Assembly (NCBI GenBank): GCA_902802105.1
Contig: CADCKR010000007.1
Span: forward strand, 1 to 55,893
Direction: 5' to 3'
DNA: 55,893 nucleotides
From: an uncultured Ruminococcus sp.
GTDB lineage: Bacteria > Bacillota > Clostridia > Oscillospirales > Acutalibacteraceae
In this document: piece after piece, positions 43,810-52,691 of the stretch
Numbering within the stretch: position 1 is the stretch's first letter
Layout of the letters: every line of letters starts with the position of its first letter
Made by a program: the position numbers and the translations under genes
The notes under the pieces: model-generated
Seen by the model: only the letters and a program-made list of their open reading frames with translations
The model's database searches: none
Told to the model about the DNA's origin: nothing

Positions 43810-45263
43810 TTTGTTTTTGCCCTCTTCCCTTTTTTTATGGAGCCTGCAAGAAAAACAAAGCTGTCTATTTTAAAATAATACGAGCCTGCAATATATAAAG
43901 CTATGCCTGAAATGATCTGAATAACAAGAACAATTACCGCATCTGTCGGTATAAAGCCTATCGCATAAACGGCTCCTCCCATAAAAGCAGACAAAAGAAA
44001 CGACGGAACAATATCCGCGAATTGCTCCTTATAGCCGTAATCAATAAGCTTTTTATTCGGACGTATATTTATAAGCATTGATATACCGCCATATACCGTA
44101 TTGGATATGACAATAGCGAAAACTCCGAACGGTACAGAAGCAAACAGTAAGGCAAAACCGATAAGCTTTTTGATAACTTCTAATTTCAGGCATATATCAC
44201 TGCGCCCGACTGCCTTTATGGCCTGCACATTAGCTGTCTGTAACGGCTGAAAAGCCCAGTAGATACAGCATAACCGCAAAAACGGGACACAGAATATCCA
44301 TTTTTCAGTCAGCAGTACCCTTACCATCGGTTCAGCCGCTGCGATCATACCCGTCATAAGAGGGAAAATAATATAAGAGGATACCTTCATTGATCTTCTT
44401 GTCATATTCTTTACATCAGCAATACTATTGTTGACTTTTGACATAGCAGGAAAAAGAACATTGCTTATAGCCGTGTTGATATTGGTTATTATCAGTGACG
44501 GGAAATGATTTCCTCTGTTGTAATACGCAAGGTCGGCACTTGAATATATCTTGCCTATGATAAGACTTCTCAGCTCATTGTACAAGGTATTTATAAGCTG
44601 CGAAAGCATCAGCTTCCAGCCATAAGCAAACAGTATTTTGGCGGACTGCATATCAAACATCAGCTTAGGCCGCCACGGAACAGTAAAAAACAGCACAAGC
44701 ATATCTATAGCACTGTTGACAAGATATTGCTCCGCAAGCGCCCACACTCCGCAGCCCTGATAAGCCATTATCACGCCGATCGTTCCGGATATCAGTGTTC
44801 CGCCCAGGGTAGAAAAAAAGAATTTCCTGAACATCATGTGCTTTGAAACATAAGCGTGCTGTATGGTTTTTATCGCCGAAAGCGGGAGCTGGAGCGCCAA
44901 TATTCTTATAAGAATGATCAGCTCTTCATTATCGTAAAATGATGCAATAAACGGCGCAAATATAAAAATCATCATATACAGAACGCCGGATATTGCAAGA
45001 CTGCAGTAAAACATTGTAGAAAACTCCGTATCTCCGGAATCCTGCTTCTGTATCAGCGATTCTCCAAGTCCGTTTGTCACGAAAACATTGGCTATATTGA
45101 TAAAAATCAGTATAAGCGCTATCACTCCATACTGTTCAGGCATAAGAAGCCTGGCTAAAATAACCGATATTACAAACGACACGCCCTGAGCTATGATCCT
45201 TTCTCCGAATTTCCAGAAAAGACCTGAAATCACCTGATTTTTAAGGCTCGTATTTCCGCCCAT
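43806..45263 (-). CDS. wzx: Wzx-like polysaccharide flippase (PST/MOP family)
   Basis: A 485-residue membrane protein with about 12-14 hydrophobic segments. The family start is QVISGLFWKFGERIIAQGVSF (read in pieces), then ARLLMPEQYGVIAL. It is close to the WzxC/TuaB type of lipopolysaccharide-biosynthesis flippases. It should move undecaprenyl-linked repeat units to the outer face for polymerisation. It lies between the polymerase gene and the last glycosyltransferase. TuaB of Bacillus teichuronic acid is a known relative. Confidence 0.88.
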   Translation of the reverse strand: MGGNTSLKNQVISGLFWKFGERIIAQGVSFVISVILARLLMPEQYGVIALILIFINIANVFVTNGLGESLIQKQDSGDTEFSTMFYCSLAISGVLYMMIFIFAPFIASFYDNEELIILIRILALQLPLSAIKTIQHAYVSKHMMFRKFFFSTLGGTLISGTIGVIMAYQGCGVWALAEQYLVNSAIDMLVLFFTVPWRPKLMFDMQSAKILFAYGWKLMLSQLINTLYNELRSLIIGKIYSSADLAYYNRGNHFPSLIITNINTAISNVLFPAMSKVNNSIADVKNMTRRSMKVSSYIIFPLMTGMIAAAEPMVRVLLTEKWIFCVPFLRLCCIYWAFQPLQTANVQAIKAVGRSDICLKLEVIKKLIGFALLFASVPFGVFAIVISNTVYGGISMLINIRPNKKLIDYGYKEQFADIVPSFLLSAFMGGAVYAIGFIPTDAVIVLVIQIISGIALYIAGSYYFKIDSFVFLAGSIKKGKRAKTK

Positions 45264-45286
45264 TTTTTCCTCCGATCATACACCGT

Positions 45287-46525
45287 TTACAGTGCGGCTG
45301 ACAGACCTTTTTTTCTCAGACAGCCGCTTATTGCAAAGATAAGGATAAAAAATCCCGAAATATCTATTCTCAGCGTAAAATAAACAGACATCCCGCCCAT
45401 TGCCAAAAGCCACATTATAATGACAAATTTCTGACTTAGCCATGACGCCGCCTTATTGCGGCAGCTTTTGCCGAATAATGAACAGGCAAACGGCAGCAGA
45501 TAAAGCACCAAAGGAATAACGCCGTATCTGAACATAAAGAACAAAAACTGATTGTCTATATATTTATAGGAGCTCTGCCCTGCAAACGAATACGAAGCAT
45601 TCATCCCCTGACCTACAGCAAGCTTGCTCAAAGGCACCTGAGAAAAGAACTCCATTAACTGCCCGGATCGGGTATCCTTGCTGAATCTGCTTATAATAAA
45701 CCGTATCTGATCTCCAAGAAAGTGCTGAGCCATAATGTACATAACAATAAATACTGAAAGAAGCAAGCATATCCTTGTGAGCCTGGAGCTTATTATTCTT
45801 TCAGAAAAAGAGATATAACAGAATATCAGCAAAAGAAACGACTGTAGCATCCACCCTCTGCTTGTGATGATAATACTGCAAAATATAAGAACAAATGCAC
45901 ATATATAGATAATAAGATGATGCAGCTTTGGATTTCTGCCTTTAATGCTCCATATACCGAGCAGAAACAAGGCCGACAGAAAATATTCTATTATTTTTCC
46001 GTCAGCCATTCTCATTCCCGGAAAGCTGCGCATGAAATCAAGACTGTTTATAAGGCACAATACTGTATAAAAAACCGCGCAAAAAGGACAAACATTGACC
46101 ATATACCTCTGGACCGTCGGACTTTGTGCAATAATAAATGTCATACCCATAAATATCATCGTTGCCGGCGTCATTTGCAGTGCGATCATTTCAAAATGCA
46201 CATCAAACGCATTTTTATATAAACTCACCGTATCAGGAATGTTTATTTCCCTTACAAACCATATAACGCCTGAAGTCATCAGAGCCAAGCCCGAATATGT
46301 AACCATATTCCTTTTAAGCGGAAATGAAAGCAGGAACATAAATGAAATCAGGAATATTTCAGCTATCTTCCATTCCGAAAGCACATTGCCGTTCATGCTT
46401 GCAATGGTACGGTATTGATTTACAGACCATAACACATTATTATATTTCAGAATGCTTTCCATTACAAAAGCAGACACGCATAAATAAAACAATAATCCGA
46501 CAGCAGGAAGCTTCATTGTTTTCAT
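45287..46525 (-). CDS. wzy: Wzy-like polysaccharide polymerase
   Basis: A 412-residue polytopic membrane protein with about 10-12 hydrophobic segments and a large outward loop around residues 250-320, the O-antigen polymerase topology. Sequence is poorly conserved in this family, so the call rests on topology and operon position beside wzx. ATG 46525 has a perfect GGAGG six bases upstream; the in-frame ATG 46549 does not. It would join repeat units made by the glycosyltransferases of this operon. Confidence 0.75.
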   Translation of the reverse strand: MKTMKLPAVGLLFYLCVSAFVMESILKYNNVLWSVNQYRTIASMNGNVLSEWKIAEIFLISFMFLLSFPLKRNMVTYSGLALMTSGVIWFVREINIPDTVSLYKNAFDVHFEMIALQMTPATMIFMGMTFIIAQSPTVQRYMVNVCPFCAVFYTVLCLINSLDFMRSFPGMRMADGKIIEYFLSALFLLGIWSIKGRNPKLHHLIIYICAFVLIFCSIIITSRGWMLQSFLLLIFCYISFSERIISSRLTRICLLLSVFIVMYIMAQHFLGDQIRFIISRFSKDTRSGQLMEFFSQVPLSKLAVGQGMNASYSFAGQSSYKYIDNQFLFFMFRYGVIPLVLYLLPFACSLFGKSCRNKAASWLSQKFVIIMWLLAMGGMSVYFTLRIDISGFFILIFAISGCLRKKGLSAAL

Positions 46526-46553
46526 ATAATTCCTCCGGACAGACAACAAACAG

Positions 46554-47645
46554 CTACACGGCTCTGTTCAATGAATCGGTAATTTCTTTTTCCCACAATA
46601 AAGCGATTTTGTCTGTATTGTATTTATCCGAAACGGTTTTTGCATTATTTCCGATAAAGCTGTAAAGCTCCGGATCGTTTTTCAGCCTTATGATATTCTC
46701 CACAAAGGACTGCATATCATCCAAAGCTGTAACAAAGCCGTTTTTGCCGTTATCTATAAGGCTTTTTATTCCTTCGTGACAAAGCCGCGAAACTGCCGGA
46801 AGTCCGACAGCCATCGCCTCACTTAATGCATTCGGAAAGCCTTCATAATCAGATGTCATCAGGTAGATATCGCTCCCGGCAAGTACGCTGTATGTATCTG
46901 CAACGAACCCTTTCAGGAATACATTATCCCGAAGCTGCTTTTGCTCTATGTATGACCTCAGCTCATTTTCCTCAGAGCCGGAGCCGTAGATAGAAAGCGT
47001 AAAATCACTGTCATATTTCTTCAAAAGCTCCATACTGTCTATCATCCATTTAAAGTTTTTCTGCTTGCTCAAACGTCCAAGGCTGACTAATCTCAGCGGA
47101 GTGTGTATCGTTCCGGCAGGTCTTGTCACCTTAGGTTCAAGCACCGGATTCGGGATCACTGAGCATTTATCAATAAATCTTCCGCCGGAAAAACCCCTGA
47201 ATCCTGCACACTGCACCACGATCCTGTCAGCAAAGCGATAGTACCTGCTTCTGAGCACCTTCCAATACTTTTTTATTCTGTCCTTTGCAGGATCGTTCCT
47301 CTCTGAAATTATCAGCGGTCTTTTCTTTTTATTTGCCATACAGCAAAGAATATTAAGCTCAGTAAGAAACGACACGATAACATCCGGCTGAATGCGTTCA
47401 AGCTGCTCTCTTATGACCTTCACCGATTTAAGTACCCTGTCAAACGGCGTATATCCCTTGGCATATTTCCCTAAAGGATAGTCTATGATCTCTGTACCGC
47501 ACATATCGTATCGGGGATCAACAAGCTTTCCGTTAAGAAGCAGAATAGAAACCTCATATTTCCTTCTATAAAATGCCTGAGCAAGCAGCTGGATGACGTT
47601 TCCCGCACCTCCGCGAAATGAATCGACAACGAACAAAAGCTTCAC
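46554..47645 (-). CDS. Glycosyltransferase family 4 protein
   Basis: A 363-residue GT-B enzyme. MKLLFVVDSFRGGAGNVIQLL (quoted in part) is the acceptor-domain start; RLVSLGRLSKQKNF is the usual linker strand; and SDYEGFPNALSEAMAVGLPAV is the E-x7-E donor motif in its typical form. Retaining transfer from a nucleotide sugar to a lipid-linked chain is expected. It is two bases from the preceding GT gene. Acceptor and donor sugars are unknown. Confidence 0.9.
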   Translation of the reverse strand: MKLLFVVDSFRGGAGNVIQLLAQAFYRRKYEVSILLLNGKLVDPRYDMCGTEIIDYPLGKYAKGYTPFDRVLKSVKVIREQLERIQPDVIVSFLTELNILCCMANKKKRPLIISERNDPAKDRIKKYWKVLRSRYYRFADRIVVQCAGFRGFSGGRFIDKCSVIPNPVLEPKVTRPAGTIHTPLRLVSLGRLSKQKNFKWMIDSMELLKKYDSDFTLSIYGSGSEENELRSYIEQKQLRDNVFLKGFVADTYSVLAGSDIYLMTSDYEGFPNALSEAMAVGLPAVSRLCHEGIKSLIDNGKNGFVTALDDMQSFVENIIRLKNDPELYSFIGNNAKTVSDKYNTDKIALLWEKEITDSLNRAV

Positions 47646-47647
47646 TG

Positions 47648-48742
47648 TTACTTACCCTTCTTTTTCACAGCAGCCTCAAAAAGCGCGGCATACCGGTCAA
47701 CACATTTACTGATATCATACCCTGCCGATCTTTTTAAAGATGCTTCTGACATTTTTTCTCTGAGCACACTGTCTGACGCCATTTTTATCAAAGCATCCGA
47801 TAACTGCTTTTTATTATCTGTATCACATAAAATACCGTTATGCTCGTCAACTATGTCAACAGTACCGCCTGCCCTGAAAGAGACCACAGGCAGACCGCAT
47901 GACATCGCCTCAAGAACAGAGAGCGGAAGTCCTTCGTGCTCCGAAGCCGAAAAATATATGTGGGCATTATTCAGTTCCGATTCTACATTTTCCGTTATGC
48001 CCCTGAGAAATACCCTGTCTTCAATGCCAAGCCTTTTTATGCAGTCTTCAACTTGGGGACGCAATTCACCGTCCCCTAAAAAAATAAGCTGAGCGTCAAA
48101 ACCGGCTCTGACAAGCTCCGAAAAAACCTCTGTCATCATGGTATGTCTTTTGACCTTTTGCATTCTTCCGACAGAAATGATCGTCAGCCTTCCCTTACGT
48201 TTTGAATACTCATTAACGCAGGCAAACCTTTTTGTGTCGATGCCGTTATATATGACCGGAACTCTTTCCTTTGGTAATCCGTAAAACTTGCATACGGTTT
48301 CTGCGCAGTAATCAGATATAGCTACAGGCGTAAAATTTGTATGACAGTAAGCATATTTTTCAAGCTTGCCCATGCGTTCGCCTTCTTTATCGGCTACATT
48401 ATGGATAGTGTGAAAAAATCTTATATTTTTATATTTCAAGGCTGCCAATAACGTATACGGCATTGCAAGCAGATGTGTATGAACTATATCGGGCTTTTCG
48501 CTTTTAATAAAGCGGGTAGTCTTATGCATTGCCGAAAAAGATACGCCCTCGGATTTTCCTATGTACGAAACCTTTATGCTGTTTTTTTCGGCTAAACGGG
48601 TAAATATCGTATCTTCCTTTTTGCCTATGCACAAAACAGAAATCTCAAATCCCGGAAGCCTGCTCAGCCCGACAGCTTCATCAAGAGCAAGCTTTTGTCC
48701 GCCGCCTGTCCTTAGCTGCGGCAATACGATCAACACCTTCAA
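47648..48742 (-). CDS. Glycosyltransferase family 4 protein
   Basis: A 364-residue GT-B enzyme. The protein starts KVLIVLPQLRTGGGQKLA, has ISVGRMQKVKRH and the donor motif SEHEGLPLSVLEAMSCGLPVV. TTG 48742 is preferred as start, since AAAGGTGA lies six bases before it; an in-frame GTG at 48751 overlaps that site. A central gene of the polysaccharide operon. Specificity cannot be predicted from sequence. Confidence 0.9.
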   Translation of the reverse strand: MKVLIVLPQLRTGGGQKLALDEAVGLSRLPGFEISVLCIGKKEDTIFTRLAEKNSIKVSYIGKSEGVSFSAMHKTTRFIKSEKPDIVHTHLLAMPYTLLAALKYKNIRFFHTIHNVADKEGERMGKLEKYAYCHTNFTPVAISDYCAETVCKFYGLPKERVPVIYNGIDTKRFACVNEYSKRKGRLTIISVGRMQKVKRHTMMTEVFSELVRAGFDAQLIFLGDGELRPQVEDCIKRLGIEDRVFLRGITENVESELNNAHIYFSASEHEGLPLSVLEAMSCGLPVVSFRAGGTVDIVDEHNGILCDTDNKKQLSDALIKMASDSVLREKMSEASLKRSAGYDISKCVDRYAALFEAAVKKKGK

Positions 48743-48778
48743 TACGATCACCTTTTTCCGTAAAGCAGAAAATGCAGC

Positions 48779-49843
48779 TCACTCACGCAAAAGACTCTCA
48801 TAAGCATCCACATATTGACCTGTAACTACAGAGCCGCTGTATGAAGCATTTACCTTACTGATATTCCATTCTCCCATTCTTTCACGAAGATCACGATCAT
48901 CCCTGAGCTTAACAATAGCCCTTATCAATCCGTCAACATCATGTACAGGAAGGATTATACCGCCCTTATTCTCTATCATATCGGAATTTGCGGCCCAGTC
49001 TGTAACTATACACGGAAGTCCTGCGCCCATAGCTTCAACCAGTGAATTTGCAAAGCCCTCGCTGTCCATATGAGTAAAAAATACAAACAGATCGGCATTC
49101 CTCAGCTCTTCCTGAATTTTGTATTCAGGCTGCACGCCTGTCAGAATAACATTAGAGGGTATATCCATATCTGATATTTCTCTGCGTATGTTTCCGACTA
49201 ACCGAAACCGGATGTCCGGAAAAGCTGCCGCAGCCCGGATGATTTCAGCGCAGCCCTTTTCTTCGGTCACGCCGCCTGTATATAATACAGTTCTGACAGA
49301 AGCGTAATACTGCTGCTTCTGCACGTTTTTATATTCTTCGTCACCGACAAAGTTAGGGATAAGCCTGACAGGGGTTTTTGTGCTTTTTTTAATATATTCT
49401 TCGGATTGCTTGTTCAGCGTGAATATCATATCGCTTGAACTGCACAAAATACGAAAAACTTTTTTCTTGAAACCGCCGCTTATAAGGTTTGACACTGTAC
49501 ACCTGAAATGTATGATATATTTCCTATGCCTGCGATGAGTTATCCACGCACTGACTATATCTCTCAGCATTCCTGTTGTGGTAGCGGCTGTACAGGCATG
49601 AACTACCTTTGACTCGGGATCACGCAGGGCAATTTTCAGCTTTCTCCATATAGTAAAACATCGTTTAGCTTCAACAAAGAAATTTTTCTTGTTTTTATCT
49701 CCATGAACTGACCTGCCGATGATCTTTTCATCAACTATCTCCACAGTCCAGTTGTTTTTTAATCCGGCATTCTGCATTCTGACGGCCCAGCTTGCAATAC
49801 CGCCTGCCGGAGGAGGCAGCGGCGCCATAATAACTGCTTTCAT
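48779..49843 (-). CDS. Glycosyltransferase family 4 protein
   Basis: A 354-residue GT-B enzyme. PLPPPAGGIASWAVRMQ is the glycine-rich acceptor loop, VLYTGGVTEEKGCAE the linker strand, and SEGFANSLVEAMGAGLPCIVTD the donor motif (cited at the SLVEAMGAG core). Second gene of the operon, 43 bases after the GT2 gene. No membrane segment is seen, so it should work at the inner face of the membrane on a lipid-linked acceptor. Confidence 0.9.
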   Translation of the reverse strand: MKAVIMAPLPPPAGGIASWAVRMQNAGLKNNWTVEIVDEKIIGRSVHGDKNKKNFFVEAKRCFTIWRKLKIALRDPESKVVHACTAATTTGMLRDIVSAWITHRRHRKYIIHFRCTVSNLISGGFKKKVFRILCSSSDMIFTLNKQSEEYIKKSTKTPVRLIPNFVGDEEYKNVQKQQYYASVRTVLYTGGVTEEKGCAEIIRAAAAFPDIRFRLVGNIRREISDMDIPSNVILTGVQPEYKIQEELRNADLFVFFTHMDSEGFANSLVEAMGAGLPCIVTDWAANSDMIENKGGIILPVHDVDGLIRAIVKLRDDRDLRERMGEWNISKVNASYSGSVVTGQYVDAYESLLRE

Positions 49844-49886
49844 AAAGCTTATTACTCCCTTTAAAAAGCATCAACGCACAATGGAT

Positions 49887-50792
49887 CTATTCCTTCAGAT
49901 CGCCTTGCTGCTCCATTTTAGTCCCGTTTTTCTCACATTGATACATTTTTGCATCAACCAAAAATCTGTACCAATATGCCTGAAGAAAATGAAATATCTT
50001 TCCTTCTCTGCCGTCAAGAAATCCAAGCTTAAAATAATAGCGGTAGATAAAATACAGGTGCGCTCTCATGAACTTTGGGAGCCTATAGTATCCGCTGTTT
50101 TTTATTCTTCTTTTCAAAGCAGCCTGAGCGGTCGATCTTCCTGAGCTTTCAAGAGATCTGTCTGTACGGTTTTCTGATGTCATCTGATGATCAAGAACCT
50201 CTCTGCTGCTGTACCAGTTGTGTTTTGCAGTCCACCATTCAAGATCCTTCTGATTATTGTCAATAAGATCATGTCTGAAAGTAACAGCTCGTCCTTCGGA
50301 CAAGATCATGTGTTCATCCATGATCTTGTGTTCACAATAAGCCTTTCCTGTCCTTAATATCCTCAGCAAAAATTCAGGGTACCTTCCGCCGTGCTTTATC
50401 CATCTGCCCATAAATATCAGCCTTCTGCGGAGTATTACGCCGTTTATATCAGCCGGAAGGGCATCAAGCCCGGAATTTATCTCATCAGCAAGGTCTTCCG
50501 TCAGCTCCTCATCGGCATCCATGCGCATAGACCATTCTGTTGTAATATTCGTCATGGTAAGTCCCCAGTTGAGCTGTGTTGCATAATCTACCCATTTGTT
50601 CTTATAAAAATCCAGGCCTGAGCCTATTTTTCTCAATTCCTTATCCAGATCATTGCAGAGCAGCTCAGTTTTGTCTGTACTGAAGCTATCAACTATAACA
50701 AATCGTTTAGCGATACCGCGAAAAGACTCAATACATTTTCTGAGGTTTCTTTCTTCATTCTTCGTAAGTATAACAACAGTCAGATCAACCAT
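49887..50792 (-). CDS. Glycosyltransferase family 2 protein
   Basis: A 301-residue GT-A enzyme. LTVVILTKNEERNL starts the nucleotide-binding domain; FVIVDSFSTDKT follows; MRMDADEELT carries the DxD metal site. The later WTAKHNWYSSREV and the C-terminal basic region resemble GT2 proteins such as those adding rhamnose or hexose in surface polysaccharides. ATG 50792 is chosen because AGAGGT lies five bases before it; ATG 50810 is rejected. It is the first intact gene of the operon. Confidence 0.9.
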   Translation of the reverse strand: MVDLTVVILTKNEERNLRKCIESFRGIAKRFVIVDSFSTDKTELLCNDLDKELRKIGSGLDFYKNKWVDYATQLNWGLTMTNITTEWSMRMDADEELTEDLADEINSGLDALPADINGVILRRRLIFMGRWIKHGGRYPEFLLRILRTGKAYCEHKIMDEHMILSEGRAVTFRHDLIDNNQKDLEWWTAKHNWYSSREVLDHQMTSENRTDRSLESSGRSTAQAALKRRIKNSGYYRLPKFMRAHLYFIYRYYFKLGFLDGREGKIFHFLQAYWYRFLVDAKMYQCEKNGTKMEQQGDLKE

Positions 50793-50817
50793 ATCATACC
50801 TCTTTATCACAATGCTT

Positions 50818-50910
50818 TTATCTCTTTAATATAACTGCATCCTTGGTAAGCCTTCTGCGCAAATACTCTCTGCCAAGCCTGCCCATCTTTTCAAGCTCAC
50901 CTGTTAAGGA
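50818..50910 (-). pseudogene. C-terminal relic of a GT4 glycosyltransferase
   Basis: Reading the minus strand from 50907 to the stop at 50818-50820 gives a 29-residue peptide containing LEKMGRLGREYLRRRLTKDA. This is the usual ending of a GT4 protein (M-G-x-x-G-R-x-Y ... helix). An in-frame stop precedes it at 50911-50913, and no start or body is present. It lies just upstream of the operon and inside its leader. The best reading is that an additional glycosyltransferase gene was lost when the operon was rearranged. Confidence 0.7.
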
Positions 50911-50917
50911 TCAATCT

Positions 50918-50946
50918 ATTATATGACATTTTTCATTTTTTGACAA
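50918..50946 (-). promoter_or_regulatory. Proximal promoter of the polysaccharide operon
   Basis: TTGTCA (50941-50946) and TATAAT (50918-50923) on the minus strand are 17 bases apart. Transcription would begin about 120 bases before the GT2 start, within the glycosyltransferase relic. Confidence 0.75.
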
Positions 50947-50973
50947 AATCAACCATTTTTTTACAACTTACTA

Positions 50974-51002
50974 ATTATAACATATACAAATTGCAAATGC
51001 AA
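50974..51002 (-). promoter_or_regulatory. Distal promoter of the polysaccharide operon
   Basis: TTGCAT (50997-51002) and TATAAT (50974-50979) on the minus strand are 17 bases apart. Tandem with the proximal promoter. Confidence 0.6.
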
Positions 51003-51021
51003 GCCCGTCATACGCACAACC

Positions 51022-51176
51022 CACGGAAATCAATTTTGGCCGGCAGGTTACACGGGGGAAACCCTTCCTAAAACCGCTGAATTTGATATGTTTGAGACCA
51101 AAATACCACACAAAATTATCCTCTGTTGTAATTTTGTGATACTGCCTGCTGTAAATTTTAAAAATTGATCTCCGTG
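51022..51176. repeat. 155-bp element with 16-bp inverted ends
   Basis: CACGGAAATCAATTTT (51022-51037) is the reverse complement of AAAATTGATCTCCGTG (51161-51176) with one mismatch. The interior shares ACACGGGGGAAACCCTT and AAAACCGCTGAATTT with 32521-32590. It lies in the 486-base gap between the GT2 and NUDIX genes; the rest of that gap holds the GT relic and three promoters. Confidence 0.75.
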
Positions 51177-51212
51177 TGTGAAAAATCAAAAAATATTTAC
51201 ATTCAAAAGCAA

Positions 51213-51241
51213 TAGACTGTATAAATATTTTATGTTATAAT
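51213..51241 (+). promoter_or_regulatory. Promoter of the NUDIX gene
   Basis: TAGACT (51213-51218) and TATAAT (51236-51241) are 17 bases apart, 37 bases before the start codon. Confidence 0.6.
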
Positions 51242-51278
51242 CAAAGAAAAACTATAATTTCCGGAGATGACCAAAAAA

Positions 51279-51764
51279 ATGGATGCAGAGCTTACGACAT
51301 TGTGCTATATTGAACGAAACGGTCAATATTTAATGCTTCACCGCACAAAAAAGAAAAACGATCCTTCAAAGGATCTGTGGATGGGGGTAGGCGGACATTT
51401 CGAGCTCGGAGAAAGCCCCGACGAATGCGTTGTACGCGAAGTCAGGGAAGAGACCGGCCTGACGCTGACTAACTACTGTCTGCGAGGAATTGTCAGCTTT
51501 TCCGAAGGCGACTGGCACGAGTATATGTTTCTTTACAGTGCAGACGAGTTCTGCGGCGAGCTGACAGAATGCAGCGAGGGCGATCTTCTCTGGGTAGATA
51601 AAGAAAAAGCCGTCAATGAGCTTATATCATGGGAAGGCGACAAGATATTTCTTCGTCTTATGCAGCAAAATTATCCGTGCTTTTCATTGAAGCTTCACTA
51701 TGAAAACCGCAGGCTGTGTTCAGCCGTACTCAACGGCAAGCCATATTATCCTGAATCCAACTGA
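51279..51764 (+). CDS. NUDIX hydrolase (8-oxo-dGTP diphosphatase-like)
   Basis: A 161-residue protein with a complete Nudix box: GGHFELGESPDECVVREV followed by REETGL, the G-x5-E-x7-REUxEExGU signature that binds metal. The N-terminal MDAELTTLCYIERNGQYLMLHR matches MutT/YtkD-like enzymes that clean damaged nucleotides. ATG 51279 is favoured because GGAG is 12 bases before it; ATG 51267 abuts that site. Substrate not certain. Confidence 0.88.
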   Translation: MDAELTTLCYIERNGQYLMLHRTKKKNDPSKDLWMGVGGHFELGESPDECVVREVREETGLTLTNYCLRGIVSFSEGDWHEYMFLYSADEFCGELTECSEGDLLWVDKEKAVNELISWEGDKIFLRLMQQNYPCFSLKLHYENRRLCSAVLNGKPYYPESN

Positions 51765-51869
51765 CTCAGAAGCCTCGGAAGAGCCGACAGACGAGAAAGT
51801 TTCACGGAGCTTCCGATGACGTATATTGACAAATTATATTTTCGTCCGTATCAGTACGGAGGTGTTGAT

Positions 51870-52634
51870 ATGAGATTTTTTAAAGCTGCCATAATATTGA
51901 GCCTGCTGTTTCCGCTGATTCTTTTATCGGCAGCAGTCAGTGCAGAAGACGAAATCCTTGATATATACATTGATAAAGCTGAATATAATATTCGTGCGGA
52001 TATAGCTGCTGTCAATGTTGACGTCAGCGCTTATCTGCCCTACGGCGCAGCAGAGGGAACATTTATCTATGACCCCGATCTGCTGACGCTGAAAACCGTA
52101 AAATACAACAAGCAGGCCTTGCTGCTTTCATACAGCGAAGATAAAAGCAGCAGAGGAGTTATCCGCATCTGCTGCTACGGCAGGGAACCAATGGAAGAAG
52201 CTGAAAATATCAGATTTGTATTCAATGCCGATGTATCGTTTACCGGTACAAGTCAGTTTGCTCTTGGAGAATTTACTCTCTGCGACAGTGAGCAGAACAT
52301 CACAATACTCAGTCCCGACGTTCCTCTTGAACTTAAATTTGAGAAAGGCACTGTTGCTGAATACTCATATAATGATACAGATGATATTGAAGAAAACGGG
52401 AGTACAAATGCCGCAAGCAGATCAATCACCTCACGAAGGTCTTCACATGAGCTCAAAGCATCATCAGAAAGTGTTGATGCAACAGCCAACAGCTCTCGGC
52501 GGGAAAAAGAAATGTATTATTTTCACAAGCCGGATACGGTCGAGATCATACTCATATATATTTTTCTCGGTATTTTTGGCGTTATACTTATATCTTCTCT
52601 TATAAGGATATTCAGAAAGAAAAATGATAATTAA
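51870..52634 (+). CDS. Cell-surface protein with cohesin-like beta-sandwich and C-terminal anchor
   Basis: A 254-residue protein with a signal peptide (MRFFKAAIILSLLFPLILLSAAVSA), a beta-sandwich domain at about 28-155, a Ser/Thr/Asn-rich linker near 160-215, and one C-terminal membrane segment (about 223-245) followed by RKKNDN. Segments EGTFIYDPDLLTLKTV and IRFVFNADVSFTGTS resemble cohesin or related carbohydrate-binding folds, but conservation is weak. ATG 51870 follows GGAGG; ATG 51816 is rejected. If a true cohesin, it could hold dockerin proteins on the cell surface. Confidence 0.6.
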   Translation: MRFFKAAIILSLLFPLILLSAAVSAEDEILDIYIDKAEYNIRADIAAVNVDVSAYLPYGAAEGTFIYDPDLLTLKTVKYNKQALLLSYSEDKSSRGVIRICCYGREPMEEAENIRFVFNADVSFTGTSQFALGEFTLCDSEQNITILSPDVPLELKFEKGTVAEYSYNDTDDIEENGSTNAASRSITSRRSSHELKASSESVDATANSSRREKEMYYFHKPDTVEIILIYIFLGIFGVILISSLIRIFRKKNDN

Positions 52635-52644
52635 TATCAAAATC

Positions 52645-52684
52645 AAAAAGGCGCTCCGAAGATATTTCAGCGGAACGTCTTTTT
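52645..52684. terminator. Bidirectional terminator
   Basis: An A run, then a GCG/TCCG stem pairing with CGGA/CGT, then a T run, with one mismatch in the stem. It sits between the convergent cohesin-like gene and queF and can end both. Confidence 0.85.
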
Positions 52685-52691
52685 GCTTGTT

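Noticed and set aside
42664-50792. Teichuronic acid or a named capsule type
   Set aside because: The flippase resembles TuaB, but the set lacks a UDP-glucose dehydrogenase and a priming transferase, so no polymer can be named.
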